A DNA stretch of 64,000 bases from Lichenibacterium minor. GTDB taxonomy: Bacteria; Pseudomonadota; Alphaproteobacteria; Rhizobiales; Beijerinckiaceae. The DNA lies in assembly GCF_004137685.1 (NCBI RefSeq), contig NZ_QYBB01000003.1, positions 124,001 to 188,000 of the forward strand, written 5' to 3'. The notes under the pieces are model-generated. The model saw only the letters and a list, made by a program, of their open reading frames with translations, was not told the origin of the DNA and ran no database searches. Shown in pieces: positions 17,604 to 27,901 of this stretch. The translations under genes were made by a program, and so were the position numbers. How positions within the stretch are numbered: the stretch's first letter is position 1; each line of letters begins with the position of its first letter.

Positions 17604-20417
17604 ATGAGCCTCGACCAGCAAAGCCCCGAAGCCGTCCCGGCCCCCGACGTCGCCGCCCTCGACCGCCCGCTCCTCGACGCCGACATCGCCAGGCTCCGCG
17701 CCGACCACCCCGACGACGCCGCCTTCCGCCGCGCCGTGGTGGACCGCTTCCGCGCGGCGCTGGGCGACGGCCGCGCGGCGATCCTGGGGGACTTCGCCAC
17801 CGACCACGGCGGGCTCCGCTGTGCATCGCGCCTCGCCGCGCTGCAGGACGAGATCATCCGCTCGCTCTACGACTACGTGGTGCGCTACGTGTATCCGCTC
17901 GACCGGCCGTCCACGGCGGAGCGGCTCTGCGTGGTGGCGGTGGGCGGCTACGGCCGCGCCACGCTGGCGCCGGGCTCCGACATCGACCTCCTGTTCCTGC
18001 TTCCCTACAAGCAGACGCCCTGGGGGGAGAGCGTGGTCGAGGCCATGCTCTACGTGCTGTGGGACCTGCGCCAGAAGGTCGGCCATTCCACGCGGTCGGT
18101 CGACGAATGCGTGCGCCAGGCCAAGGCCGACATGACGATCCGCACGGCGCTGCTGGAGGCCCGCTTCATCCTGGGCGACGCCGCCCTGTTCCGCGACCTC
18201 GCGACGCGCTTCGACCGCGACGTCCAGGCCAGGACGGCGCGCGAGTTCGTCGCCGCCAAGATGGCCGAGCGCGAAACCCGCATCAGCCGCGCGGGCGCGT
18301 CGCGCTACCTCGTGGAACCCAACGTCAAGGAGGGCAAGGGGGGGCTGCGCGACCTCAACACGCTGTTCTGGATCGCCAAATACGCCTACCGCGTCGACAA
18401 TCCCGAGGCCCTGGTGGGGGCGGGCCTGTTCACCGCCAAGGAGTTCCGGCTGTTCTGGCGCTGCGAGGAGTTCCTGTGGCGCGTGCGCTGCGAGCTCCAC
18501 GTCGTCTCGGGCCGCGCCGAGGAGCGCCTGTCCTTCGACTACCAGCGCCGCATCGCGGCCCGCCTCGGCTACGGCACCGGGCCGAGCCTCAGCGGCGTCG
18601 AGCGCTTCATGAAGCATTATTTCCTGGTGGCGAAGAACGTCGGCGACCTCACCGCCATCGTCTGCGCCGCCATCGAGGAGCGCGAAGCCCCCCCGCCTGC
18701 CACCCTCGACCGCATCGTCCAGGGCTTGAAGCGCCGCACCCGCACCATCGCGGGCACGAGCGACTTCCGCGTCGAGTTCGACCGCATCACGGTGACGCGC
18801 CGCGACGTGTTCGAGCACGACCCCGTGAACCTCATCCGCCTCTTCGCGGTCGCGGACGTCTACGACCTGCCGATCCATCCGGACGCGACGCGGCTCGTCA
18901 CGCTGTCGCTGCGCCGGGTCGACCGGGCGCTGCGGGAGGATCCCGAGGCCAACCGCCTCTTCATGGACATCCTCACCTCGCGCCGCGCCCCGGAAACGGC
19001 GCTGCGCCGCATGAACGAGGCGGGCGTGCTGGGGCGGTTCATCCCCGAGTTCGGGCGCATCGTGGCGCTGATGCAGTTCAACATGTACCACCATTACACG
19101 GTGGACGAGCACCTGCTGCGGGCCGTCGGCATCCTGGCGGAGATCGACGCCGGCCGCTCGCGCGAGGCCCACCCGCTCGCCAACGAGCTGATGCCGACGG
19201 TCGCGGGGCGCAGCGCGCTCTACCTCGCGGTGTTCCTGCACGATGTCGCCAAGGGCAGGCAGGAGGACCATTCGGTGGCCGGCGCCGCCCTGGCGCGGGG
19301 ATTGGCGCCGCGCTTCGGCCTGTCGGACGAGGAAACGGAGCTGACCGTCTGGCTCGTCGAGCACCACCTCGACATGTCCAACACCGCGCAGAGCCGCGAC
19401 CTCAACGACCGCCGCACGATCGAAACCTTCGCCGGCGTGGCGTCGACGCCCGAACAGCTCAAATGCCTGATGATCCTCACCATCTGCGACATCAAGGCGG
19501 TGGGCCCCGGCGTTTGGAACGGGTGGAAGGGCCAGCTCCTGCGCACGCTCTACACCGAAACCGAAACGCTGCTCAGCGGCGACAGCCCGGACTTCGACCG
19601 CAACACGCGGGTTCTGGCCGCGCAGGACCAGCTCCGCCCCGCCCTGCCCGAGTTTCCCGACGACGAGTTCCGCGCCTATGTGGCGCGCCACTACGCCCCC
19701 TACTGGCTGCGCACCGGCCTCGCCAACCGGGTGCGCGACGCGCGCCTGATCCGCACGCTGTGGCAGCAGGAGAAGGGCTTCGCCAGCGACGTCGCCACCG
19801 ACAAGTTCCGATCCATCACCGAACTGACCATCGTGGCGCCGGACCACCCGCGGCTGCTGTCGATCATCGCGGGCGCCTGCGCCAGCGGGGGCGCCAACAT
19901 CGTGGACGCCCACATCTACACCACGAAGGACGGGCTGGCGCTCGACACCGTCAGCGTGTCGCGCGCCTTCGACCAGGACGCCGACGAGCTGCGCCGGGCC
20001 GGCCGCATCGCGTCGGGCATCGAGCGCGCCCTGCGGGGGCAGATCCGCATGGGCGAGATGGTGGCCGCCAAGGACGCGTCGCCGAAGGGCCGCTCGGCCT
20101 TCGAGCTGCATCCCAAGATCATCGTCGACAACGCCGCTTCGCGCCGCCACACCGTGCTGCAGGTGAGCGGCGTCGACCGCCCTGGCCTGCTCTACGACCT
20201 CACCCGCGCCCTGGCGGGCCTGAGCCTCAACATCGCGTCGGCCCATGTGGCGACCTTCGGCGAAAAGGCCGTCGACAGCTTCTACGTGTCCGACCTCACG
20301 GGCGCCAAGATCACCGACCCGTCGCGCCAGGAGGTGATCCGGCGCGTGCTCGGCGACACGTTCGAGCGCGCCAGCGACCGCGCCGGCGGGGCCGCGCCGA
20401 CCGGCGCCGGCGCTTGA
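17604..20417 (+). CDS. glnD: [Protein-PII] uridylyltransferase / uridylyl-removing enzyme
   Basis: 937-aa nitrogen sensor that uridylylates PII when glutamine is low and removes UMP when it is high. The nucleotidyltransferase site GGYGRATLAPGSDIDLLF starts near residue 114, with the catalytic GSD...D. The HD hydrolase motif FLHDVAKGRQEDHS is near 543. Two C-terminal ACT domains, the glutamine sensors, start near 740 (VAPDHPRLL) and 850 (VSGVDRPGLLYDL). Length and domain order are typical of alphaproteobacteria. It lies upstream of grpE, separated by a 22-bp palindrome. gltBD further along the window is a downstream part of the same physiology. Confidence 0.96.
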   Translation: MSLDQQSPEAVPAPDVAALDRPLLDADIARLRADHPDDAAFRRAVVDRFRAALGDGRAAILGDFATDHGGLRCASRLAALQDEIIRSLYDYVVRYVYPLDRPSTAERLCVVAVGGYGRATLAPGSDIDLLFLLPYKQTPWGESVVEAMLYVLWDLRQKVGHSTRSVDECVRQAKADMTIRTALLEARFILGDAALFRDLATRFDRDVQARTAREFVAAKMAERETRISRAGASRYLVEPNVKEGKGGLRDLNTLFWIAKYAYRVDNPEALVGAGLFTAKEFRLFWRCEEFLWRVRCELHVVSGRAEERLSFDYQRRIAARLGYGTGPSLSGVERFMKHYFLVAKNVGDLTAIVCAAIEEREAPPPATLDRIVQGLKRRTRTIAGTSDFRVEFDRITVTRRDVFEHDPVNLIRLFAVADVYDLPIHPDATRLVTLSLRRVDRALREDPEANRLFMDILTSRRAPETALRRMNEAGVLGRFIPEFGRIVALMQFNMYHHYTVDEHLLRAVGILAEIDAGRSREAHPLANELMPTVAGRSALYLAVFLHDVAKGRQEDHSVAGAALARGLAPRFGLSDEETELTVWLVEHHLDMSNTAQSRDLNDRRTIETFAGVASTPEQLKCLMILTICDIKAVGPGVWNGWKGQLLRTLYTETETLLSGDSPDFDRNTRVLAAQDQLRPALPEFPDDEFRAYVARHYAPYWLRTGLANRVRDARLIRTLWQQEKGFASDVATDKFRSITELTIVAPDHPRLLSIIAGACASGGANIVDAHIYTTKDGLALDTVSVSRAFDQDADELRRAGRIASGIERALRGQIRMGEMVAAKDASPKGRSAFELHPKIIVDNAASRRHTVLQVSGVDRPGLLYDLTRALAGLSLNIASAHVATFGEKAVDSFYVSDLTGAKITDPSRQEVIRRVLGDTFERASDRAGGAAPTGAGA

Positions 20418-20428
20418 TTTCCGTTTCC

Positions 20429-20450
20429 GCGGCCCCGATATCGGGGCCGC
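20429..20450. terminator. 22-bp perfect palindrome between glnD and grpE
   Basis: The fully self-complementary sequence centred on CCCGATATCGGG begins 11 bases after the glnD stop and ends 22 bases before the grpE start. As RNA it forms a GC-rich hairpin. No T-run follows, so it may attenuate or process transcripts rather than fully terminate. Confidence 0.45.
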
Positions 20451-20472
20451 ACCGCGACCGCTTGGAGACAGC

Positions 20473-21084
20473 ATGATGACCGACCCCGCCGATACCTTCA
20501 ATCCCGAGGGGACGGCACCCGAAGCCGAGGATGCGGCGCGCGAAGAGGCTTCCGCCGCGGAAGCCGCCGCTCCCCGGTCCGACGCGAACGCCGCCGTCGA
20601 AGCGCTGCAAGCCGAAGTCGCGTCGTTGAAGGACAGGGTGCTGCGCACCATGGCCGAGATGGAGAACCTGCGCCGCCGCACCGAGCGCGAGGTGGCGGAC
20701 GCCAAGAGCTACGGCGTGACCTCCTTCGCGCGCGAGATGGTGTCGGCCGTCGACAACCTGCAGCGCGCGGTGGCGAGCGTGCCCGCCGACGCCAAGGCGG
20801 ACGCGTCCCCCGCCCTGCAGTCGTTCATCCAGGGCATCGAGCTGACGGAGCGGGACCTCCTGTCCCGCATGGCGCGGTTCAAGGTGCAGCCGATCGAGAC
20901 GGTGGGCTCCCGCTTCGACCCGAACCGCCACGAGGCCCTGTTCGAGATGCCGGACGAGTCCGTGCCCTCCGGCACCGTGGTGCAGCAGGTGGAGACCGGC
21001 TACGTCATCGGCGACCGCGTGCTGCGGCCCGCCAAGGTCGGCGTGTCGCGTGGCGGCCCGAAGCCGGAAGCCGTTCAGAACTGA
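20473..21084 (+). CDS. grpE: Nucleotide exchange factor GrpE
   Basis: 203-aa DnaK co-chaperone that releases ADP and acts as a thermosensor. An acidic, Ala/Glu-rich N-terminus (1-35) leads to a long coiled coil (about 36-90, EALQAEVASLKDRVLRTMAE). The beta domain then has FDPNRHEALFEMPD near 155-168 and VLRPAKVGVS at the end, the GrpE signature. Tandem ATGs occur at 20473 and 20476. dnaK, dnaJ and hrcA are not adjacent. The 241 bases to the next stop codon hold no visible feature. Confidence 0.95.
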   Translation: MMTDPADTFNPEGTAPEAEDAAREEASAAEAAAPRSDANAAVEALQAEVASLKDRVLRTMAEMENLRRRTEREVADAKSYGVTSFAREMVSAVDNLQRAVASVPADAKADASPALQSFIQGIELTERDLLSRMARFKVQPIETVGSRFDPNRHEALFEMPDESVPSGTVVQQVETGYVIGDRVLRPAKVGVSRGGPKPEAVQN

Positions 21085-21325
21085 CGAACCCGCATCGCTC
21101 GACATCGACGACGACCTCGTCGGTGCCGGGCGATCGCGCACGGACCGCGGCGAGCACCCCGGCATCCGGCCATCGGGATGCGACGGCCGTCGTCGATCCG
21201 CAGAATTTCAAGGCGATGGCGGGCATGGCTCCGCAACGGCAGCCTGACGGCGTGCCGCAGGACCGCTCCTGACCGCCCTCGTTCCCGTTCGACGGCGGCC
21301 CCGTCGGCCGCCGTCCCCGGCCCGC

Positions 21326-23137
21326 TCAGTGGTTGTCGCGCGGCACGCCCATGGTCTGGGCGACGCGCTGGTACTTCACCGCCGGCTTCAGCACCATGCC
21401 CTCGTCGAACTGGTCGACCATGGCGCGCTGGATCTCCTGCCAGGGCGTCTGGTTGCCGGCGAACTGGAACCCGCCCTGCCCCTGCAGCGCCGCACGGCGC
21501 GCGTTCAGCTCCTCGACAGACAGCAGCATGTCGGCCGAGCGCTTGTGCAGGTCGATGCGCACGCGGTCCCCGGTCTGCAGGATCGCGAGCCCGCCGCCCG
21601 CCGCCGCCTCGGGCGACGCGTTCAGGATCGACGGCGAGGCGGAGGTGCCCGACTGCCGCCCATCGCCGATGCAGGGCAGAGAATGGATGCCCCGTTTGAT
21701 GAGCGCGGCCGGCGGCTGCATATTGACCACCTCGGCGCCGCCCGGATAGCCGATCGGCCCCGTGCCGCGGATGAACAGGAGGCAGTGCTCGTCGATCTCG
21801 AGCGCCGGGTCGTCGATGCGGTGGTGGTAGTCCTCCGGCCCCTCGAACACGATGGCGCGGCCCTCGAAGGCGCCGGGGTCGGACGGGTTCGACAGGTAGC
21901 GCTCGGCGAATTCCGGCGAGATCACGCTGGTCTTCATGATGGCGTTGTCGAACAGGTTGCCGCGCAGCACGATGAAGCCGGCCTCCTCGCGCATCGGCGT
22001 CTCGATCGGCGTGATGACGTCGTGGTCCCGCGACGCGATCTTGGAATTGTTGGGCCCGAACGGCTTGCCGTTGGCCGTGATGGCGCCCTCGTGCACCAGG
22101 CCGCGCTTCATCAACTCGTAGACCACGGCCGGCACGCCGCCGGCGCGGTGGAACTCCTCGCCGAGGTACTTGCCGGCCGGCTGCATGTTCACCAGCAGCG
22201 GCACCTTGTGGCCGATCGTTTCCCAATCGAAGATGTCCAGCGGCACGCCGGCGTGGCGCGCGATGGCGTTGATGTGGATGGTGGCGTTGGTGGACCCGCC
22301 GATGGCCGAGTTGACCACGATGGCGTTCTCGATCGCTTCACGGGTGATAATGTCGGACGGCTTCAGGTCCTCCCACACCATCTCGACGCAGCGCCGGCCG
22401 GTCTCGTAGGCGATCTGGCCGCGCTCGCGGTAGGGCGCGGGGATCGCGGCGCAGCCCGGCAGCGTCATGCCGAGGGCTTCCGCCAGCGCGTTCATGGTGG
22501 ACGCCGTGCCCATGGTGTTGCAATGGCCGACCGACGGGGCCGAGGAGGTCACGATCTCCATGAACTCCTCGTAGTCGATATGGCCCGCCGCCATCTCCTC
22601 GCGGCTCTTCCACACGATGGTGCCCGAGCCGGTGCGCTCGCCGTTGTGCCAGCCGTTGAGCATCGGCCCGCCGCACAGCACGATGGCGGGGATGTTCACG
22701 GTGGCGGCCGCCATGATGCAGGCCGGGGTGGTCTTGTCGCAGCCGGTGGTCAGCACCACGCCGTCGAGCGGGTAGCCGTAGAGCGTCTCGACGAGGCCGA
22801 GATAGGCGAGGTTGCGGTCGAGCGCCGCGGTGGGCCGCTTGCCGGTCTCCTGGATCGGGTGGACGGGGAACTCCATCGGCACGCCGCCCATGGCGATGAT
22901 GCCGTCGCGCACGCGCTTGGCGAGCTCCAGGTGGTGCCGGTTGCAGGGGCTCAGGTCGTTGCCGGTCTGGGCGATGCCGATGATCGGCTTGCCGGAGCGC
23001 AGCTCGCCGGGCGTCAGGCCGAAGTTGAGGTAGCGCTCGATGTAGAGCGCCGTCATGCCCGGATTCTCGGGGTTGTCGAACCACAACTGCGAGCGCAGCT
23101 TCGGCCGACCGGCCGTCCCGTTCGTCGATCCACTCAT
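21326..23137 (-). CDS. IlvD/Edd-family dehydratase, sugar-acid type (arabonate/xylonate-like)
   Basis: 603-aa Fe-S dehydratase of the IlvD/Edd family. The three cluster cysteines are C65 (DLSPCNRHH), C133 (TTGCDKTTP) and C206 ([11 protein letters not shown]). Wording such as [14 protein letters not shown] near 26 and [17 protein letters not shown] near 93-109 resembles L-arabonate/D-xylonate dehydratases more than dihydroxy-acid dehydratase, so I favour removal of water from a pentonate to a 2-keto-3-deoxy acid. Exact substrate is inference. The ATG at 23137 follows GGAGG by five bases and beats the upstream option at 23188. No sugar dehydrogenase, aldolase or transporter is adjacent, so it stands alone. 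Confidence 0.83.
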   Translation of the reverse strand: MSGSTNGTAGRPKLRSQLWFDNPENPGMTALYIERYLNFGLTPGELRSGKPIIGIAQTGNDLSPCNRHHLELAKRVRDGIIAMGGVPMEFPVHPIQETGKRPTAALDRNLAYLGLVETLYGYPLDGVVLTTGCDKTTPACIMAAATVNIPAIVLCGGPMLNGWHNGERTGSGTIVWKSREEMAAGHIDYEEFMEIVTSSAPSVGHCNTMGTASTMNALAEALGMTLPGCAAIPAPYRERGQIAYETGRRCVEMVWEDLKPSDIITREAIENAIVVNSAIGGSTNATIHINAIARHAGVPLDIFDWETIGHKVPLLVNMQPAGKYLGEEFHRAGGVPAVVYELMKRGLVHEGAITANGKPFGPNNSKIASRDHDVITPIETPMREEAGFIVLRGNLFDNAIMKTSVISPEFAERYLSNPSDPGAFEGRAIVFEGPEDYHHRIDDPALEIDEHCLLFIRGTGPIGYPGGAEVVNMQPPAALIKRGIHSLPCIGDGRQSGTSASPSILNASPEAAAGGGLAILQTGDRVRIDLHKRSADMLLSVEELNARRAALQGQGGFQFAGNQTPWQEIQRAMVDQFDEGMVLKPAVKYQRVAQTMGVPRDNH

Positions 23138-23304
23138 GGCGTCCTCCAGGCTTTGACCCGTTCTAAGCCGCCGGGGATTGTCGGACAAGTCACATCGTCG
23201 TCACAGCACGGCGCGACCTCCTGCCACATTTTCGCCCACGGGCGGCGAACCCTTCCGGGTCGGGCGCGTTCTTCCCGCGGGTCGCAATGGTTTCGGGGGT
23301 TCAC

Positions 23305-23523
23305 ATGCGTAAGATCATCATCGCCGTGGCGGCGCTCACCGCCCTGGGTTCGGCGTCCGTGTCGGAAGCCCAGGCGGGCTGCATCACCGGGGCGATCGTC
23401 GGCGGCATCGCGGGTCACCTGGCGCATCACGGCTTGGCCGGCGCGGCCGCGGGCTGCGCGGCGGGCCATTACGCGTCGCGCTACCATCGCCGCAACCGCT
23501 TCGTCCATCGCCGCGTCTACTGA
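23305..23523 (+). CDS. Small secreted glycine-zipper protein
   Basis: 72 aa. A signal peptide (about 1-23, ending SEAQA) is followed by a Gly/Ala zipper (GAIVGGIAGHLAHHGLAGAA) with two Cys near each end, and an Arg/His-rich tail (RYHRRNRFVHRRVY). Proteins like this occur widely in Rhizobiales, but I know of no assigned function. The zipper suggests membrane or self-association in the periplasm. I start at the ATG at 23305 (MRKIII) after GGGGG; a GTG further upstream is less likely. A strong terminator follows 28 bases after the stop, which supports it as a real single-gene unit. Confidence 0.75.
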   Translation: MRKIIIAVAALTALGSASVSEAQAGCITGAIVGGIAGHLAHHGLAGAAAGCAAGHYASRYHRRNRFVHRRVY

Positions 23524-23551
23524 CGCGCGAGCCGACGGATCAATCGATGGG

Positions 23552-23578
23552 GGGCGCCGAGCGATCGGCGCCCTTTTT
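23552..23578 (+). terminator. Rho-independent terminator
   Basis: GGGCGCCGA and TCGGCGCCC pair over 9 bp around GCGA, followed by five T residues (23574-23578). It closes the small glycine-zipper gene and separates it from the converging gcdH. Confidence 0.85.
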
Positions 23579-23616
23579 CATGGTGGCGGCGGGTCGCGCG
23601 ACAGCGACGCGTCCGG

Positions 23617-24825
23617 CTACCCGAAGGCCTGGATGCCCGTGATGGCGCGGCCGAGGATCAGCGCGTGGACGTCGTGGGTGCCCTCGTAGGTGTTGACCGT
23701 TTCGAGGTTCTGGCTGTGGCGCATGACATGGTACTCGGCCGTGATGCCGTTGCCGCCGTGCATGTCCCGCGACATCCGCGCGATGTCGAGCGCCTTGCCG
23801 CAATTGTTGCGCTTGACCAGCGAGATCATCTCGGGCGCCATCCGCCCCTCGTCCAGCAGCCGCCCGACGCGCAGGCTCGCCTCCAGGCCGAGCGCGATCT
23901 CGGTCTGCATGTCGGCCAGCTTCTTCTGGATCAGCTGGGTGGCGGCGAGCGGCCTCTTGAACTGGTGGCGGTCCAGCGTGTAGCTCCGCGCACGGTGCAT
24001 GCAATCCTCGGCCGCCCCCATGACGCCCCACGAGATGCCGTAGCGTGCCCGGTTGAGGCACCCGAACGGACCCTTGAGGCCCGACACGTCGGGCAGGATC
24101 GCGTCCTCGGGCACCTCGACATCCTCGATCGCGATCATGCCGGTCACGGAAGCGCGCAGCGACAGCTTGTCGGCGATGCGCGGGGCCGACAGGCCCTTCA
24201 TCCCCTTCTCCAGCACGAAGCCGCGGATCGCGCCGTCATGCGCGTCGGACTTGGCCCAGATGACGAAGACGTCGGCGATGGGGGCGTTGGAAATCCAGGT
24301 CTTGGCACCGGACAGGACGTAGCCGCCGTCGACCTTGCGGGCGCGGGTGCGCATGCCGGCCGGGTCCGAGCCGGCGTCGGGCTCGGTCAGGCCGAAGCAT
24401 CCGATCCATTCGCCCGACGCGAGCTTCGGCAGGTAGCGCTTACGCTGTGCCTCACTGCCGTAGGTGTAGATGGGGAACATCACCAGCGAAGACTGCACGC
24501 TCATCATCGAGCGATAGCCCGAGTCCACGCGCTCGACCTCTCGCGCCACGAGCCCGTAGGACACGTAGGAGGCGCCCGCGCAGCCGTAATCCTCGGGCAG
24601 CGTCACGCCCAGCAGGCCCAGCGCGCCCATCTCGGCGAAGATTTCCGGCTCCACCGCCTCGTCGCGGTAGGCCGCGAGGATGCGCGTCTGCAGCCTGTCC
24701 TGGGCGTAGTCCCGCGCCGTGTCGCGGATCATGCGCTCCTCTTCGGTGAGCTGCTCGTCGAGGAGGAGCGGGTCGTCCCACCGAAACGCTGGAGCCTTCG
24801 TCGCAATCCGATCGTGGGCGTTCAT
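23617..24825 (-). CDS. gcdH: Glutaryl-CoA dehydrogenase
   Basis: 402-aa FAD acyl-CoA dehydrogenase that oxidises and decarboxylates glutaryl-CoA to crotonyl-CoA in lysine/tryptophan degradation, passing electrons to ETF. FAD and substrate blocks are [13 protein letters not shown] near 145-157 and [14 protein letters not shown] near 181-194. The catalytic Glu is E381 within [19 protein letters not shown], a wording specific to the glutaryl-CoA branch. Arg94 of the human enzyme corresponds to the [12 protein letters not shown] region. No CoA-transferase or ETF gene is adjacent. The start at 24825 ([10 protein letters not shown]) has an AGG-rich region upstream. Confidence 0.92.
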   Translation of the reverse strand: MNAHDRIATKAPAFRWDDPLLLDEQLTEEERMIRDTARDYAQDRLQTRILAAYRDEAVEPEIFAEMGALGLLGVTLPEDYGCAGASYVSYGLVAREVERVDSGYRSMMSVQSSLVMFPIYTYGSEAQRKRYLPKLASGEWIGCFGLTEPDAGSDPAGMRTRARKVDGGYVLSGAKTWISNAPIADVFVIWAKSDAHDGAIRGFVLEKGMKGLSAPRIADKLSLRASVTGMIAIEDVEVPEDAILPDVSGLKGPFGCLNRARYGISWGVMGAAEDCMHRARSYTLDRHQFKRPLAATQLIQKKLADMQTEIALGLEASLRVGRLLDEGRMAPEMISLVKRNNCGKALDIARMSRDMHGGNGITAEYHVMRHSQNLETVNTYEGTHDVHALILGRAITGIQAFG

Positions 24826-24925
24826 GGCGGACCTCCCCGGGGCGACACGCCGCCGCTCCCGACGACAAGGTAGGCCCGTCGCCGGCGCGAAACCAGAGCG
24901 CTCGCCGCGGCCGGCCGAGCGACCT

Positions 24926-27403
24926 TCAGCCCGCCTTCGGGGCGGCGTCGGCGGCCGCGGCGGTCCCGGACGGGTCCGAGCGCAGCGTGGCGCCGACCTT
25001 CCGCGCCACCGCGTCCACGATCTTGCGGCTCACCGCATCGAGGTCCGCCTCGGCCAGGGTCCTGTCCTTCGGCTGCAGCGTCACCGCGAGGGCGACGGAC
25101 TTCTGCCCTTCCGGCACGCCCTTGCCCTCGTAGACGTCGAAGACCGACACCGCCGCCACCAGGGCGCGGTCGGCGCCCTGGGCCGCGCTGGCGAGGTCGG
25201 ACGCGGCGGTCTTGCGGTCGACCAGGAAGGCGAAGTCGCGCTCGACCGGCTGCAGGTCGGACAGGACGAGCTTCGGCCGGGCCTTGGTGGGGCGCGCCTT
25301 GGGGGCCGGCAGGGCGTCGAGCACGATCTCGAACACCGCCACCGGGCCCGCCACGTCGAGGGCGCGCAGCACCTCGGGATGCACCTCGCCGCACCAGCCG
25401 ATCGCGGCCTTCGGGCCCATGCGGAAAGTGAGCGACCGGCCCGGGTGCAGCCATTCGGGACCGCCCGGTACGGCCTGCACGCCGGCGGGGTTGACGCCGA
25501 GCGCCGCGATCAGCGCCAGGGCGTCGGCCTTCGCGTCGAACACGCCGACGGGGCCGGCCGCGCCGGTCCAGTGGCGCCCGGCGCCCGGCGCCTTGGCGGT
25601 GCCACGGCGCAGGCCGGCGGCGGCGATGCGCTGGTCGCCCTCGCCGTCGCCGAGGAACACCTGCCCGACCTCGAAGAGCGCGACGTCGCCGGCGCCGCGC
25701 GCGGCGTTGCGCCCCGCGCCCGCGAGCAGGCCCGGCAGCAGGCTCGGCCGCATGGCGCTGAGGTCGGCGGCGATCGGGTTGGCGAGGCGAAGCTCGGGCT
25801 TGCCGCCGCCGAACAGCGCCGCCTGCTCGTCCGACACGAAGCTCCAGGTGACGGCTTCGAGCAGCCCCTCGCCGGCGAGCACGCGCTTGGCGAGCCGGGT
25901 CCGCTTCTGCAGCAGGGTCAGCACGGGGCGCGGCACGCCGGGTTCGCGCGGCAGCGGCTGGGATTCGACGCGGTCGAGCCCGGCGATGCGGACGATCTCC
26001 TCGACGAGGTCGGCCTTGCCGTGCACGTCCGGCCGCCAGGACGGCACCCGGGCCACGATGCGGTCGGCGTTGTCCGGATGCCCGACGAGTTCGAAGCCGA
26101 GCTTCTCCAGGATGCGCTGCATGTCGGAGGGCGGCAGGTCGAGGCCCGTCAGGCGGTGAACCTCGCTCAGCGGGAAATCGATGCGATGGTCGGGCTTCGG
26201 CACCGTGCCGGCCAGCGTCACGTCGGAGGGTTCGCCGCCGCAGATGTCGAGGACCAGCCGCGTCGCGAGGTCGAGCCCCGGCAGGGCAAAGGCGGGATCG
26301 ACGCCGCGCTCGAACCGGTAGCGGGCGTCGCTCGACAGCGACAGGCGCCGGCCCGACTGGGCGATGTTGGTCGGGTCCCACAGCGCGCTCTCGATCAGCA
26401 CGTCCGTCGTCGCCTCGTCGCAGCCCGAAGCTTCGCCGCCCATGATGCCGGCGATGGACTCCACGCCGTGCGCGTCGGCGATCACCACGGTCGACGGGTC
26501 GAGCGCGTAGCTCCTGCCGTTCAACGCCGCGAGGGTTTCGCCGTCGCGGGCGCGGCGCACCACGATGCCGCCCTGGACCTTCGCGGCGTCGAAGACGTGA
26601 AGCGGCCGGCCGCGGTCGAACGTCATGTAGTTCGTGATGTCGACCAGCGCGTTGATGGGGCGCAGGCCGATGGCGGCCAGGCGGCGCCGCATCCACTCGG
26701 GCGAGGAACCGTTGCGCACGCCGCGCACCAAGCGCAGCGCGAAGACCGGGCACAGGGCCTCGTCGCCCGCCGCGAAGTCGAGCGCGACGGCGACGGGCTG
26801 CGGGAAGCGGCCCTCGACCGCCGGGACGGGCTCGTCCTTGAGACGGCCGAGGCCCAGCGCGGCGAGGTCGCGCGCGATGCCGTGGACGCCCGCCGCGTCG
26901 GGGCGGTTCGGCGTCAGCGCCACGTCGACGACGGGATCGTCCATGCCGGCGAAAGCGCCGTAGGGGCGGCCCACGGGCGCGTCCCCGGGCAGTTCCAGGA
27001 TGCCGTCGTGCTCCTCGGACAGGCCGAGTTCGGACGCCGAGCACAGCATGCCGTTCGATTCGACGCCGCGGATCACGCCCGAGGCGATCGTCATGTCCTT
27101 GCCGGGGATGTAGGTGCCCGGCGCCGAGAAGACCGTGACGAGGCCCGCCCGGGCGTTCGGCGCCCCGCACACCACCTGGACGGGGGCGCCGGCGCCCGTG
27201 TCCACGGAGCACACGCGCAGGCGGTCGGCGTTGGGGTGCTGCGTGGCCTCGACGATGCGGGCGACGGTGAAGCCGCGCAGCCGCTCGGCCGGATCCTCGA
27301 CGCCCTCGACCTCGAGCCCGACGCGCGTGAGGGCGTCGGCGATGTCGGCGAGCGAGGCCTCGGCGTCGAGGTGGTCCTTGAGCCAGGAGAGGGTGAATTT
27401 CAT
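24926..27403 (-). CDS. pheT: Phenylalanine-tRNA ligase beta subunit
   Basis: 825-aa beta chain of the alpha2-beta2 synthetase. Order seen: an N-terminal region, an EMAP/tRNA-binding domain (about 40-150, [19 protein letters not shown]), the B3/4 editing domain (about 210-385, with [10 protein letters not shown] and GIMGGEASG), the B5 domain (about 405-475), the catalytic-like core (about 500-700), and a C-terminal FDX-ACB anticodon-binding domain (about 730-815, [14 protein letters not shown]). Length is typical. It should follow pheS directly, but two unrelated small genes intervene (27434-28218), so expression may be through one long transcript. It starts 30 bases after the HEPN gene. Confidence 0.95.
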   Translation of the reverse strand: MKFTLSWLKDHLDAEASLADIADALTRVGLEVEGVEDPAERLRGFTVARIVEATQHPNADRLRVCSVDTGAGAPVQVVCGAPNARAGLVTVFSAPGTYIPGKDMTIASGVIRGVESNGMLCSASELGLSEEHDGILELPGDAPVGRPYGAFAGMDDPVVDVALTPNRPDAAGVHGIARDLAALGLGRLKDEPVPAVEGRFPQPVAVALDFAAGDEALCPVFALRLVRGVRNGSSPEWMRRRLAAIGLRPINALVDITNYMTFDRGRPLHVFDAAKVQGGIVVRRARDGETLAALNGRSYALDPSTVVIADAHGVESIAGIMGGEASGCDEATTDVLIESALWDPTNIAQSGRRLSLSSDARYRFERGVDPAFALPGLDLATRLVLDICGGEPSDVTLAGTVPKPDHRIDFPLSEVHRLTGLDLPPSDMQRILEKLGFELVGHPDNADRIVARVPSWRPDVHGKADLVEEIVRIAGLDRVESQPLPREPGVPRPVLTLLQKRTRLAKRVLAGEGLLEAVTWSFVSDEQAALFGGGKPELRLANPIAADLSAMRPSLLPGLLAGAGRNAARGAGDVALFEVGQVFLGDGEGDQRIAAAGLRRGTAKAPGAGRHWTGAAGPVGVFDAKADALALIAALGVNPAGVQAVPGGPEWLHPGRSLTFRMGPKAAIGWCGEVHPEVLRALDVAGPVAVFEIVLDALPAPKARPTKARPKLVLSDLQPVERDFAFLVDRKTAASDLASAAQGADRALVAAVSVFDVYEGKGVPEGQKSVALAVTLQPKDRTLAEADLDAVSRKIVDAVARKVGATLRSDPSGTAAAADAAPKAG

Positions 27404-27433
27404 GGGGAGGGCGCCGGAATGGGAAGGGCCGCT

Positions 27434-27901
27434 TCAGCGCGGCTTGGTGACGAGTTGGACGGCGAGGATCAGGCGATCCTCTTTCGGGATGGCGCGGAGC
27501 GCGTCGATCGCGCGGCGGGCTTGAACGATGAGGTCGCGAGCTTCGCGACGCGAATGCCTGCAGGCCGGGTCATAGTCGGCAGAATGCCGGGCGGATTGCA
27601 GTTCGATGAAGACCTCGGCCAGGGTCTTCAGGTCGTCCGATGTCGACCGATCCCTCGCCAGCCTTTCCAACACCTTCCTCGCGGTGCCGTGGTCGATCGC
27701 GCGATGAAGCGGTGCCACGATGTCCCAATAGCGCGGGGAGCGCGGCGCACCGACGAGCCTCGCGACGCATTCGCCCGCGAGAGCGTGGAAGACGGCGTAA
27801 TATGCGGTGCTGACCGCCCGGTTGATCGTCACCTGCTTCGGCCTCCCCGCGCCGAGCTGGAGGATCTGCTCGGCGAGTTCGGTCAAGTGGTCGGGATTCA
27901 T
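27434..27901 (-). CDS. HEPN-domain protein inserted between pheS and pheT
   Basis: 155-aa alpha-helical protein resembling UPF0332-type HEPN proteins. INRAVSTAYYAVFHALAGE (26-44) matches the N-terminal helix with the A-YYA-F pattern. RHSADYDP (105-112) matches the conserved R-x-x-ADYD element before the last helix (REARDLIVQARRAIDAL). No RX4-6H ribonuclease motif is present: R and H are never spaced that way, so RNase toxin activity is not supported by sequence. HEPN proteins often pair with nucleotidyltransferase antitoxins, but the partner here (27898-28218) is different. The two genes overlap by four bases. Function unknown; a toxin-antitoxin-like or regulatory pair is possible. Confidence 0.8.
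   Translation of the reverse strand: MNPDHLTELAEQILQLGAGRPKQVTINRAVSTAYYAVFHALAGECVARLVGAPRSPRYWDIVAPLHRAIDHGTARKVLERLARDRSTSDDLKTLAEVFIELQSARHSADYDPACRHSRREARDLIVQARRAIDALRAIPKEDRLILAVQLVTKPR

Noticed and set aside
17130..20705. Minus-strand open frame across glnD
   Set aside because: Antisense to glnD; no recognisable domain.
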